Of a DNA stretch of 32,139 bases, positions 8,267 through 16,862 are shown piece after piece. The stretch comes from Pelagophyceae sp. CCMP2097. Taxonomy: Eukaryota; Sar; Pelagophyceae. Positions within the stretch are counted from its first letter, which is position 1; each line of letters begins with the position of its first letter. The notes under the pieces are model-generated. The model saw only the letters and a list, made by a program, of their open reading frames with translations, made no database searches and had not been told where the DNA came from. The translations under genes and the position numbers were made by a program. The DNA is taken from NCBI GenBank assembly GCA_026770575.1, contig MU657401.1:37859-69997 (forward strand), read 5' to 3'.

Positions 8267-9013
8267 GGGGCAAGCAAAAAAACAGTGCGGAACCACATGA
8301 CACAAACCCGGTTCACCTTGCAAATCTAGTTGGTCTAGTCCCTAACACGGCCATATAACGGCTACAAATGGAGCCCATAGCCCGCGACTGGGTCGGCCGA
8401 GGCGCTGAAGGATGAAGCGCGCGGGTACGCCCCCGGCGCAGCCCCTGGCAAAGCCTGCCTGGAGCGACGTCGCCAAGTGCGATAAGGTGAAGAAGCCCGA
8501 GTGGGACGAGCGGACGGGGAAGCTGGACTCGTCGTTCACGTACACGGTCGAGGGCTTCAAAGCCAAGGACCCGCGCTTCTCTGAGGAGTCGGTCACGGTC
8601 ACGATCACGGTCCTGTCAGACGGCCGCCTGCGGTGCATGCAGGGGCACTGGGAGCGCATGCACGCGACGATCACCATGCCCGCGTCGCTGGTGGCCGACC
8701 TCCAGATCAGGGCCGATGAGCGCGCCGAGCTCAAGAAGTTCAAGACGGCGTCGGCGGCGTCCCAGACCAAGAAGCGCCGCCGCAGCGCCGCTGCCGCGGC
8801 GCCGGGGGTGGCCGCGAACAAAGCGCGCCAGCAGCAGTCCGCCCAGCGATGGAACACGGGGCCGCGCTGAGTCGTCACCGCCGGGCGCAACCCAGTGGCG
8901 GTTCGGGTTTTCTAAAAAAAAGAAATTTTCCACCAAGCAACAATTGGGTTCGGCGCTTAAAATTCTAGTCTAGTTAGTGTCATGTGGTTCCGCGCTGCGT
9001 TTTTGCGTGCCCC
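8267..9013. mobile_element. TIR-bounded element carrying a 152-codon ORF
   Basis: The ends are imperfect inverted repeats of about 37 bp: GGGGCAAGCAAAAAAACAGT at the left and its counterpart GGGGCACGCAAAAACGCAGC at the right (reverse strand), both continuing GCGGAACCACATGACAC. Flanking direct repeats were not found. Between the ends lies one GC-rich forward ORF (8412-8870) and AT-rich spacer. The element class is unknown; no DDE motif is visible. Confidence 0.6.
8412..8870 (+). CDS. Unrecognised 152-aa basic protein inside a TIR element
   Basis: I do not recognise the family. The frame runs from ATG 8412 to TGA 8868-8870 with strong G/C at third positions, unlike the AT-rich DNA on either side, which supports real coding. 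Residues about 20-100 alternate charged and hydrophobic residues (FTYTVEGFKAKDPRFSEESV then VTVTITVLSDG) and look like a small beta-rich domain. A helix-like Arg/Lys/Glu segment (about 100-115) and KKRRR (about 122-126, a possible nuclear signal) follow, then an Ala/Gln-rich tail. It may be a transposon accessory protein or a captured host fragment; neither is shown. No introns are needed. Confidence 0.55.
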   Translation: MKRAGTPPAQPLAKPAWSDVAKCDKVKKPEWDERTGKLDSSFTYTVEGFKAKDPRFSEESVTVTITVLSDGRLRCMQGHWERMHATITMPASLVADLQIRADERAELKKFKTASAASQTKKRRRSAAAAAPGVAANKARQQQSAQRWNTGPR

Positions 9014-9037
9014 TAGTCTGGGGGCTCTATTCTTGAC

Positions 9038-9105
9038 TTGTTGAGGACCCGAAGGGTCCTTGCCGTTTATTCAACGTCAGTTTACGGTAAGGGCCCTTCG
9101 GGTCC
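9038..9105. repeat. Long imperfect hairpin
   Basis: AGGACCCGAAGGGTCCTTGC and the inverse of GTAAGGGCCCTTCGGGTCCT pair over about 23 bases with one or two mismatches. The arms enclose a loop of about 17 nt (TTATTCAACGTCAGTTT). It could be a tiny foldback element. CCTTCGGGTCCTCCG near 9491 repeats part of the arm. Confidence 0.55.
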
Positions 9106-9136
9106 TTTGATTGAAGGATTACTTGGGGCAATTATG

Positions 9137-9183
9137 TCTGTCTGTTTGTCTGTCTGTCTGTCCGTCTGTCTGTCTGTCTGTCG
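9137..9183 (+). repeat. (TCTG)n microsatellite
   Basis: About 11 tandem TCTG units with three interruptions (TTTG, TCCG). Confidence 0.95.
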
Positions 9184-9230
9184 CCGGGTCCATCCGTGAG
9201 GTTCCACCTTTGGGAAGAAAAAAAACAGCA

Positions 9231-9356
9231 ACTCGGCCGATTTAGCGATTGGTGGTTGATGCGATTGCTAAAATTGGGAGTTGAGGTCGAGCAGGAGCCT
9301 CATTGGAATCATCATAGAAGAAGTTTTTGGTCACAGGTTCGAATCTGGTCGGCCGC
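9231..9356 (+). other. Possible tRNA-like (SINE-type) segment, weak
   Basis: TTTAGCGATTGGTGG at 9241 resembles a pol III A box, and GGTTCGAATCT at 9336 resembles a B box, about 93 bp apart. CGGCCGA before the first and TCGGCCG after the second can pair. The T arm has mismatches and no anticodon arm is convincing. An A-rich tail follows at 9357, as in SINEs. Confidence 0.3.
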
Positions 9357-9590
9357 AAAAAAAAGAAAAAATAAATAGCTCAATAAGAAATAAAGTAATA
9401 AAAATAAAGATAAGGAGGATTTGAAAGTTCAGCGATTAGTTAAATAATTTCAATTATTTACGTGGGCATTGCAATGGGATTTGGCTGTATCCTTCGGGTC
9501 CTCCGTGTGCCTCCGGCGCGCTCTTGTAATTAAACAGCCCACAAACTTTTTCTTGAAAAGACTTGATCAAGTCGCCATGGGGCAGCAAAC
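9357..9590. other. AT-rich spacer, no gene recognised
   Basis: Only A-rich runs and the string AGGAGGATTTGAAA (9414), which also occurs at 10815 upstream of the kinase gene and, with one change, at 15331. Confidence 0.5.
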
Positions 9591-9860
9591 GCCTCCGTGT
9601 GTGTTAAACAATCGCCGAAATCTGCCTCTAAAACCGATTATCGCTATAAGGGTATTTTTACAAAACCTCGAATTATCGCTAAAATGACCAAACAAAAAAT
9701 CACTGAAACTTCGATTATCGCTAAAATGACCTAAAAAAAGACTCAGGCGCCCTTGAGTAGGCGTAGGGCCCCTGTCAGTCCTCCATGTATACATATCGCC
9801 AAAAGACGCAAAACCCATTATCGCTATATAAAAAAGACCCAATGTATCGCTAGACAATTA
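9591..9860 (+). repeat. TTATCGC-type repeats with degraded hairpin-repeat core
   Basis: At least seven repeats with core (A/T)ATCGC(C/T)(G/A/T)AAA run from 9608 to 9850. In the middle (9745-9783) is GGCGCCCTTGAGTAGGCG then TAGGGCCCCTGTC, a reversed hairpin element whose CCCCC/GGGGG stem has been lost. Confidence 0.65.
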
Positions 9861-9937
9861 GAAAAGTTTTAGGGTTGAATTGGGCCTGGGAGCACCCCCT
9901 TAGGGACCACATGTTGAGCAACTGTATACCTCCAGCC

Positions 9938-10380
9938 CGTTGCGGTATATATACCGGGCCCCACAATCACCTCCAAGGATAATGATCCGGTGAATCCTCT
10001 TTTGCCCCTAGCGGGTCATTACGGATTTCGGGTTAATGGGCCCACGTACACAATCACTTGCGAATGGTCTCGGGTTCGATTCCCGCAGGGGGCACTCGAT
10101 TTTTGGCGAGTGTTACCCTGGTAAGCCTCCACTCCCCAGCGGCCACGTGTCCAAGACACGCAGTAAGCCCGCCCCGCGGCAACAGGTTCAAGACCTGCAG
10201 TAAGGCCGCCACCGGAGCCGGACCAAGGCCCGGTGCGTTATCGTATTCTGTCTTTCTCCACGCTAAACCTCCCGTTCCTACGGTATGCGTGTGGGGGAGC
10301 GTTGCGGTATATATACCGGGCCCCACAATCACCTCCAAGGATAACGATCCGGTGAATCCTCTTTTGCCCCTAGCGGGACA
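9938..10380 (+). repeat. SINE-like repeat unit, fourth copy
   Basis: The unit runs from the palindrome GGTATATATACC (9944) through the tRNA-like segment (10004-10094) and CACGTGTCCAAGACACG to the second palindrome (10306) and the CACAATCACCTCCAAGGATA block. The first 370 bp align closely with 1151-1520. An 8-bp insertion (CGGATTTC region, about 10020) lengthens the D-arm-like part. It is broken at TAGCGGGACA by the insertion at 10381. Confidence 0.8.
10004..10094 (+). other. tRNA-like segment of SINE-like unit (copy 4)
   Basis: It has the same B box (GGTTCGATTCC) as the other three copies, but the segment is 91 nt and the acceptor-like 5' end is GCCCCTA. The longer D-arm-like part argues against a working tRNA. 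Confidence 0.4.
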
Positions 10381-10766
10381 CCCCTGGAAGCGCTATCACG
10401 GAAATCGCCTACCGCGTCAACTAAGACACTTGTTCGATGGCAACTTTGCACGCGGCACCGCGGGGCGAAAACAGGCCCGCAATCGTTTGGTTGAGCGAAT
10501 TCCAACTGGTAACAAAAAAGTTTAAAAAGGTGTAATTTAAATCCGATTCCCCCCAAAAGGATCGAAAAAACATGACGTGAGGCGAATAAGTCCTTGGCGA
10601 TAGGCGAGAGCCAACCAAAGAAGCCGAAAGGGCAGATTTTGAAGCGCCTCCGTTACCACGCCTTGAAAGGCGGGGGAGCTTGTCCCCGCCTTGCGCGTCG
10701 GTAGCCGAAATTGCCATCGAACCAGCCTCCTCGTCGCTCTGTTTGATTTTGGCTTCCAGGGGCTTC
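10381..10766. mobile_element. Putative insertion at the end of the SINE-like repeat
   Basis: TAGCGGGACA ends at 10380 and TAGCGGGTCA begins at 10767. The latter continues as CATTACGGATT, the sequence that normally follows TAGCGGGT in the SINE-like unit (compare 10010). The 386 bp between therefore look inserted with a 9-10-bp target duplication. The ends hold an inverted CCCCTGGAAGC / GCTTCCAGGGG. A perfect 9-bp hairpin (AAGGCGGGG / CCCCGCCTT, 8-nt loop) lies at 10667-10692. The class is uncertain; a duplication of this length would fit Mutator-like elements. Confidence 0.5.
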
Positions 10767-10885
10767 TAGCGGGTCATTACGGATTACGCAGCCCACCCCT
10801 TGTGGTCAATTATTAGGAGGATTTGAAAAAGCTGTAAACAAAACAATAGAAAGCTGTGCGCGCAGCTTGAGGAGGGCGCCTAGGC
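10767..10885 (+). promoter_or_regulatory. 5' flank of the ARB2-AGC kinase gene
   Basis: The 119 bp between the insertion and the start codon contain an AT-rich stretch (CAATTATTAGGAGGATTTGA). I see no clear TATA box or transcription start signal. The recently inserted elements immediately upstream leave little ancestral promoter sequence. Confidence 0.3.
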
Positions 10886-13153
10886 ATGAGTGCGTTCGGT
10901 GGCTTCTCGCATGACAAGTATGAGCTCTCAGAGGAGGGCCAGCTGAAGCGCAAGGCCGCTTTATCGCAGTCTCCATCTGCAGAGGTCAGGAGAAGAGACT
11001 TGTGCCTTGGCCACCCACTCTCACGCGTGCGAACAGGAGCGCAACTTGGAGGATGCGAGCTTGCTGGACGCGATCAGCGAGTACGTGCAGGGGCGGATGC
11101 GGCAGATGGGTCTCGTCGAGCACTGGATCCCGGACGCCGAGGCGGACGACAACGCGCGGTGCAACATTTTCCTGAGCAACGCCAAGGGCTCGACGAAGCT
11201 GCTGCTCATCCTCAACAACTCGGTCGGGTCGCGCCCTGGCATCTGGAGTCGATCCCTCTGCCTGACCAAGGGACTGGAGGAGGGCTCGATGCTCCACGTC
11301 ATCGAACGCGCGGTCGCCGCGGGATTCAACGTGGCCGTGCTCAACCCGAACACCAACTCGGTCGCGGTGCCCGGAAAGGACAAGCGCATCCCGATTGAAA
11401 ACTCGTTCTCGCCGGAGAACCACGTGCTCCACGTGTGGGACCACCTCGTCGCGCCCGTCGTCGAGGGCGACGTCTACATCCTCAGCTACGGCAACGGCTC
11501 GTCGCTCGCCGTCGACGTCGTCCAGCGCCAGATCGTGCGATGCGCGTCCAACCCGGGCGAGCAGATGCGCATCCGGGCGATTGCGGCCATCGAGCCGTCG
11601 CAGGCGAGGCGACGCCCGGGGTAACGCAGGGTCCACAAAGGCACACGTAGGTCGTCGACGGCGGCGAGTCGGGCGGCGACAACGACGCGGCGACCAAGGC
11701 GGCACTCAAGGCGCTGACGCTGGCCTACGAGGGCAACCTGGAGCACGCGTATCCCGTGCGGCTCATGGGCACCGAGGAGAAGCTCGGGTGCGTCTGCCTC
11801 TCGGTGGGCGCCGACGAGGCCGGCGAGACGAACGTCGCCTCGTCGGTCGGCCGCTCCCTCGCGAGCGTCCTCCGCTTCTTCGACTTTGCGGCGGCGCCGC
11901 CGGCGGTCGCGACCGAGCTCGGCGAGCTGTTTGCGGCGGCCGAGGCCAAGCGCGCAGGCATCGACCCGGGGGACGCCCGCGCGCCCAACGAGGGCGTGCG
12001 CAACGCGGGCCAGGCCGCGGGCGAGGTCAAGCCAGCCAAGTCCGCGGGCGTGTCCACGATGCTGGCGCGGCTCTTCTCGGGGTCGGTCAAGTCGGGCGCG
12101 CGGCGGTCGGGCGTCGAGCAGCACGTCGTCTCCAGCAAGCTCAAGGTGGACGACTTTGACCTGCTGCGCGTCGTCGGCAAGGGCGCCTTTGGCAAGGTGA
12201 TGCTCGTCCGCAAGAAGGCGCAGCAGGACGAGGGCCGCATCTTCGCGATGAAGATTTTGAAAAAGTCGGTCATCGCCGCCAAGAACCAGACGGAGCACAC
12301 GCGCTCGGAGCGCTCCATCCTGTGCGAGATCCGCCACCCCTACATCGTGCGGCTCAGGTACGCGTTCCAGTCCGAGGACAAGCTCTACCTCGTCACCGAC
12401 TACTACAACGGCGGCTCGCTCTACTACCACCTGCGCAAGTCGCGCGGCTTCGCGGAGAAGCGTGCGCGCTTCTACGCCGCGGAGCTCACGCTCGCGCTCG
12501 ACCACCTCCACAAGTCGGGCATCATCTACCGCGACCTCAAGCTCGAGAACATCCTCATGGACCACCTCGGCCACGTCGCCCTCACCGACTTTGGCCTCTC
12601 CAAGGAGAACGTGGCCAACGTCTTCAACTCGCAGCTCACGACGTTTTGCGGCACCGCCGAGTACATTGCGCCCGAGCTCCTCAAGGGCCAAAAGTACGGC
12701 GCGTCCGTCGACTGGTGGTCGTTCGGCATCCTCCTGTACGAGATGCTCTCCTTCCGCACGCCGTTCTTCGACAAGAACCGCAAGCTCATGTTCCACGGCA
12801 TCATGAACCTCGAGCCGACATGGCCGCCTCACGTCACCGCGCCCGCCAAGGGCCTCCTCGGCCGGCTCCTGAAGAAGGACCCCGCCGAGCGCCTCGGAAA
12901 CGAGGGCGCCGCGGACATCAAGACGGCCGAGTTCTTCGCCAAGGACATTGACTGGCCCAAGCTCGAGACTCGCGAGATGGAGCCGCCGTTCGCGCCCGAC
13001 GTCGCCGGCGAGGAGGACACGAAATACGTCCCGAAGACGTACCTCAACGCCAAGCCAGAGGACTCGATTGACAACTCCACGGGCAACAAAAAATCCGCGG
13101 CCCTCGACTTCAAGGGCTTTACCTACATCCCCGACTCCAACCTACCTCCCTGA
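10886..13153 (+). CDS. ARB2/FAM172A-like domain fused to AGC-family Ser/Thr kinase, three exons, 722 aa
   Basis: Exons: 10886-10984, 11037-11603, 11651-13153. Intron 1 (52 nt) is GT-AG; intron 2 (47 nt) is best read as GC-AG (CAG|GCGAGG). Both are phase 0. Residues about 34-200 resemble the ARB2/FAM172A domain: IWSRSLCLTKGL, AGFNVAVLNPN, SPENHVLHVWDHLVAP (158-173) and SYGNGSS (183-189) at the place of the hydrolase nucleophile-elbow-like loop. Residues about 391-645 form a full kinase: GKGAFGKV (398-405), K423, YRDLKLEN (515-522), DFG (535-537) and activation-loop Thr553 in TTFCGTAEYIAPE. The tail holds FKGFTY (709-714), a hydrophobic motif as in Akt, S6K and PKC. No PH, C1 or C2 domain is seen. 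All catalytic residues are present, so activity and phosphoregulation are likely. Substrate and role of the ARB2 part are unknown. The linker (about 250-385) is Ala/Gly-rich. Confidence 0.88.
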
Positions 13154-13326
13154 TTATCTATTTGATATCTCTAGCTTGTTTTGTATAATTTTAAAGCCAT
13201 TTTTAACCTCTCTGTGCTCTACTCTGCACAGCCCAGGCCCTAATTCAGCCACGAACAGACGAAGAAGAAGAAGATTACCCTTGCATAACATTTGCAGCTG
13301 GGGTCCAGTTTTTTTTTGGGGAAAAA
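13154..13326 (+). other. Likely 3' untranslated region of the kinase gene
   Basis: T-rich sequence (GTTTTGTATAATTTTAAAGCC) follows the stop codon, which could hold a polyadenylation site. No canonical AATAAA was seen. The hairpin repeat begins 174 bp after the stop. Confidence 0.35.
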
Positions 13327-13380
13327 GGGGCCCCCGTAGGGGGTAAGCCTGCTGAAGGGCGCCTACTGAAGGGCGTCTAT
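13327..13380 (+). repeat. GGGGCCCCC hairpin repeat, outer end of composite copy 4
   Basis: GGGGCCCCCGTAGGGGGTAA, then GCCTGCTGAAGGGCGCCTAC and TGAAGGGCGTC. It is joined directly to TTATCGC-type repeats, showing that hairpin, TTATCGC repeats and central block belong to one element. Confidence 0.8.
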
Positions 13381-13985
13381 AGTCTTTTATAAGGCCGTTT
13401 TAGCGACAATTCGGGCTTTCATAAAAAAGGGGGTCGTTTTAGCGATAATCTGGGTTTCATAGACAAATTTCGGCGATAGTTTAGTACACGGAGGCGTTTG
13501 TAGAGCGCTACATGCGCCTATTAAAAAGTGAAGTGAACGGTTGTGGCGCATGTGGAGACGTAACATGGCGCGTCAAGACGATGCGCCAAGCGCGTTTGAC
13601 GGCACGAACACGCGTCAGCTTTTATAGGTGACAAGAAAGAAAAGGCTGAGAAGCGTCTAAAACGTGCTTTTTCGGGCCTATAGTCTCGCCCATGATCAAG
13701 GACGTAGAGTACGATAATCGGGTGCGTTTGCCCGTTGAAGATGTGACGGATAAAAAGAAGTAAACACAAAAGAAAACACGTGCGCGATACGGACGGACTT
13801 GTAGGTCCTTAAACGCCACCTATTACTAAGATATTAATGCCCTTAAGGTGCATGAGAAATACGAAGAGATGGGCACAAAAGGAATCGACGCTTACAGAGG
13901 GGTGAGAAAACTATAAGCAACCTCACATGATACTGAGACGTCAAAAAAGAAACGAAATTGGTATCAGCGCAAACGGAGGATGCGA
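13381..13985 (-). repeat. Composite repeat, copy 4 (inverted relative to copies 1-3)
   Basis: In reverse orientation: TTATCGC-type repeats (13385-13490), central block (13500-13860) and unique block (to about 13985), then the GCC minisatellite. The span 13610-13935 is almost identical to 5090-5410, the clearest recent duplication in the window. Confidence 0.8.
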
Positions 13986-14960
13986 GGCATCCAAAGGCTG
14001 CGCCGCCAGAGGAGGCAGGGCCACCACAGGCGTGATCGTCATAGAAGGATGCAAGGCTGCCTTTGGCGGCTGCGCCGCCTCTGGCGGCTTCGCCGCAGGA
14101 AGAGACTGGGCCGCCTTCGACGGCTGCGCCGTTTCCGGCGGCTGAGCTGCCTTCGGCGGCTACGCCACCTCAGGCGGCTACGCCGCCTAAGGCAACAGAG
14201 CAGCCTTCGGTGGCTACGCCGCCTCAGGCGGCAGAGCGGCCTTCGGCGGCTACGCCGACTTCGGCGGCTCAGCAGCCTTAGGCGGCTCAGCTTAGGCGGC
14301 TACGCCTCCTTCGGCAGCTGAACAGCATTTGGCGGCTACGCCGCCTTCGGCGGCTGAGCTGCCTTCGGCGGCTGAGCCGCCTTTGGCGGCTTTGCCGCCT
14401 TCGGCGGCTTTGCCGCCTTCGGCGGCTACGCCGACTTCGGCGGAAGAGGTATATTCGCCACAAGAGGAAGCAATGCCACCTTCGGCGGATGCGCTGCATC
14501 TGGCGGCTTCGCCGCAGGAAGAAGATGAGCCGCCTTCGGCGGCTACGCCGACTTCAGTGGAAGAGGTATATTCGTCACAGGAGGAAGCAATGCCGCCTTT
14601 GGCGGATGCGCCGCCTCTGGCGGCTTCGTGGCAGGAAAAGGCTGAGCCGCCTTTGGCGGCTACATCAAAAATTGTAAACAAATGCAACTTCACCGCAAAC
14701 GGAGGATGCGACGCATTCAACAGCTGCGCCGCCAGAAGAGGATGGGTCGCCTTCGGCGGCTGCGCCGCTTCTGGTGGATTACATGTAGCCTTCTTCAGCA
14801 GCTGCGCCATCAGAGGAGGCTGGACCGCATCCGGCGCCTTAGCCGCTTCCGGCGGCTTAGCCGCCTCCGACGGCTTAGCTACCTCCGCCGGCTGCGCCGC
14901 TCTTTGCGGCTGCTCCGCATCCGGCGGGTGTGCCGTCTTAGGCGGATTAGCCTCCCAAAA
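13986..14960. repeat. GCCGCC/GGCGGC minisatellite with an internal 117-bp tandem duplication
   Basis: Units of the form GGCGGCTACGCCGCCTTC continue for almost 1 kb. This tract is the inverted counterpart of 7080-7690. Within it, 14414-14647 hold two tandem 117-bp copies (for example ACTTCGGCGGAAGAGGTATA and ACTTCAGTGGAAGAGGTATA). The copies keep one forward frame as 39-residue units containing EEVYS.QEEAMPP. Whether that frame is expressed is unknown. Confidence 0.8.
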
Positions 14961-14984
14961 ACTGGCCTACTCAAATCTGCTCAA

Positions 14985-15220
14985 AGGGTGGCTTACGCGA
15001 CGCGTGGCGTTGAAGAGATCCGCTTGGGGATCTGCCCGGGGCTCCCGGAGTGGTTTACGCGACGCGTGTCGTTGAAGAGCACGGCGTGGACGGGAAATGA
15101 CAATGAGTCCACCAGAGCTGAAGCAGATTTCCGTCTGTAAAGGGGACGCCGCGCATACCTGGCGGAAGAAGGAAGTCGGGGGAGTGGTTTACGCGACGCA
15201 TGTCGTTGAAGAGCAAAGCG
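14985..15220 (+). repeat. Three spaced 30-bp direct repeats
   Basis: GTGG(C/T)TTACGCGACGC(G/A)TG then (G/T)CGTTGAAGAG occurs near 14990, 15052 and 15185. Spacings are about 62 and 133 bp. The sequence between copies is unrelated. Function is unknown. Confidence 0.65.
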
Positions 15221-15698
15221 CGGACGAGCAGTGATTTAGAGTGCCCCAAAGATTGCCGTAGAAAGAGACCACCGAGTATACTTGACTTGACGGACGAGCC
15301 GCGTCCGACGAGGACGCGGGCCTGCGGTATAGGAGGATTTCAAAACGCTCTCGAGGCTCCTTGTTACTGCACGCCGGCCAAGCTCTCACAGAACACCCGA
15401 AACTAGTTCGACAGAGTCTCTCTTAAGTGAAGAATTAATCAAATCATTTTTGTTTTCATCGAGCGGTCGCAGCACTCGAGGCACCCGCATGGAGGCGTTT
15501 AATGCGGCGCACAACTTTGGCCAACTTTTCCACGCTGGTTTTACAACCCCGCCTCATCCCAGTCAAAATGGTCCAAAAGCTTGGGACTCCAACCCACTTG
15601 AAATCGACCCTTTTCGCCATTTGGCCGCGTTAGGTGGCCAAGGTGGGCTCTAACTAAGCCCGTCTCTTCGGGCTCCGCTCGGTCCGTATGGGTCGGTC
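15221..15698. other. No gene recognised
   Basis: Mixed-composition DNA with no convincing coding frame. AGGAGGATTTCAAAA at 15331 echoes strings at 9414 and 10815. Confidence 0.5.
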
Positions 15699-16784
15699 TA
15701 CAGCAGTTCCCACTTTATTAGAGAGCTTCAGCTCAAAGTAATACCCTATCGAATTCATATCCTATCGTATCCATCGGACAAGATCAAACTCATATCCTAT
15801 CGAACTGATCTGCATATTTTGGAGACGACGTTGTTGTCTTATGGAGGGGTCAAGGATATCGGTCAGTTCTCGTCGGAATGAGGCGCTGAATGACCCTATC
15901 GACGCGCCTTGGTCCCGCAGGACCGGCCCTAACTTTGTTTTGCGTTGTGGCTACCCCTTGGGCAGCAGCGACGTGGCATCGGAAGGCGCGTGAGGAGCAT
16001 GCGTTCGGGCCCTTGCGGGACCCGCCACGCGCCGGCAACCGGCGGGAACTGCGCGCAGGCGTCCGCAACCAATCCGGCAGCGCCCGGAACCGGCCGCGAC
16101 AGCGCATCGCGGGTGGGTACGAACTCGAACACAAGTACCCAAAACGCCGATTCCGCTAGAGTCGACGCACCATGCGGAAAATCGACGGGCGTCTGCGCAT
16201 GGGCTTGTTGACTGCGCACCATCGATCCCGGGACGGGAGTCGGCTGGGGTGCCTCGGGGTTGCCCTCGGGCCAAAGACTACTACCTAGGTACTACTTTGA
16301 TTTGGCTCGCGAGTTTGAGAGTTGTACGAGGTCCGTTGAACGGAGAGATCACTACAAAGCTCTATATATCAACGGGCTTTTAACGGGATTTTATTTGATA
16401 GGGTATCACTTTCCGATAGGGTGTCACTTTGAGCTGAAGCTCTCTATTTCCGAAAGTCCAAAACCAAAAGCACCGGCCAAAAGCAAAAGCAAAAGCAAAA
16501 GTAAAAGCACAAAATCCAATATCCAAAACCAAAGATGTCAAAATCTCAATAAGGCAGATATTTAAAGATTTAATAAAATCCCAAAAGTCTTATTTTTGAG
16601 AATTATGCTCAAAAAATTTGGAAATAGATTTGATAAAATCCTGAATATCAGCCTCATTGAGATTTTGACATGCCTTTGGTTTTGGATATTGGATTTTTGC
16701 TTTTTGCTTTTGCTTTTTTTTGCTTTTGCTTTTGGCCGGTGCTTTTGGTTTTGGACTTTCGGAAATAAAGTGGGAACTGCTGTA
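15699..16784. mobile_element. Foldback MITE, Tc1/mariner type (TA duplication), split by another element
   Basis: The TA at 15699-15700 and 16783-16784 flank inverted ends CAGCAGTTCCCACTTTATT / AATAAAGTGGGAACTGCTG. The arms continue inward as TTTCCGAAAGTCCAAAACCA and GGCCAAAAGC repeats and meet near 16585, so almost the whole element is a hairpin. Without the nested insertion it would be about 353 bp. No transposase is encoded; ends and TA target point to Tc1/mariner mobilisation. Confidence 0.8.
15720..16445. mobile_element. 726-bp TIR element (AGAGAGCTTCAGCT family) nested in the MITE, ATT duplication
   Basis: The inverted ends are AGAGAGCTTCAGCTCAAAGT and its complement. ATT occurs at 15717-15719 and 16446-16448. 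The MITE's other arm (16761-16775) shows the uninterrupted site with a single ATT, proving the target duplication. Subterminal ATCCTATCG / CGATAGG strings repeat several times near both ends. No convincing transposase frame is present. A 3-bp AT-rich duplication would fit PIF/Harbinger, which is inference. Confidence 0.85.
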
Positions 16785-16862
16785 CTAACCCTGTGCAGCC
16801 AGCTCCGGGCTCTGAGCCGGATTTGCCGAGCGCTGTCTGTGGCCTCGAGAGGCTCAAAATAA

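Noticed and set aside
11486..12832. 448-codon open frame on the reverse strand, antisense to the kinase
   Set aside because: It is a shadow of the GC-biased kinase exon; the sense frame carries a complete, well-ordered kinase domain.
14985..15220. CRISPR array
   Set aside because: Only three repeats, unequal spacers of about 32 and 103 bp, and a eukaryotic context.
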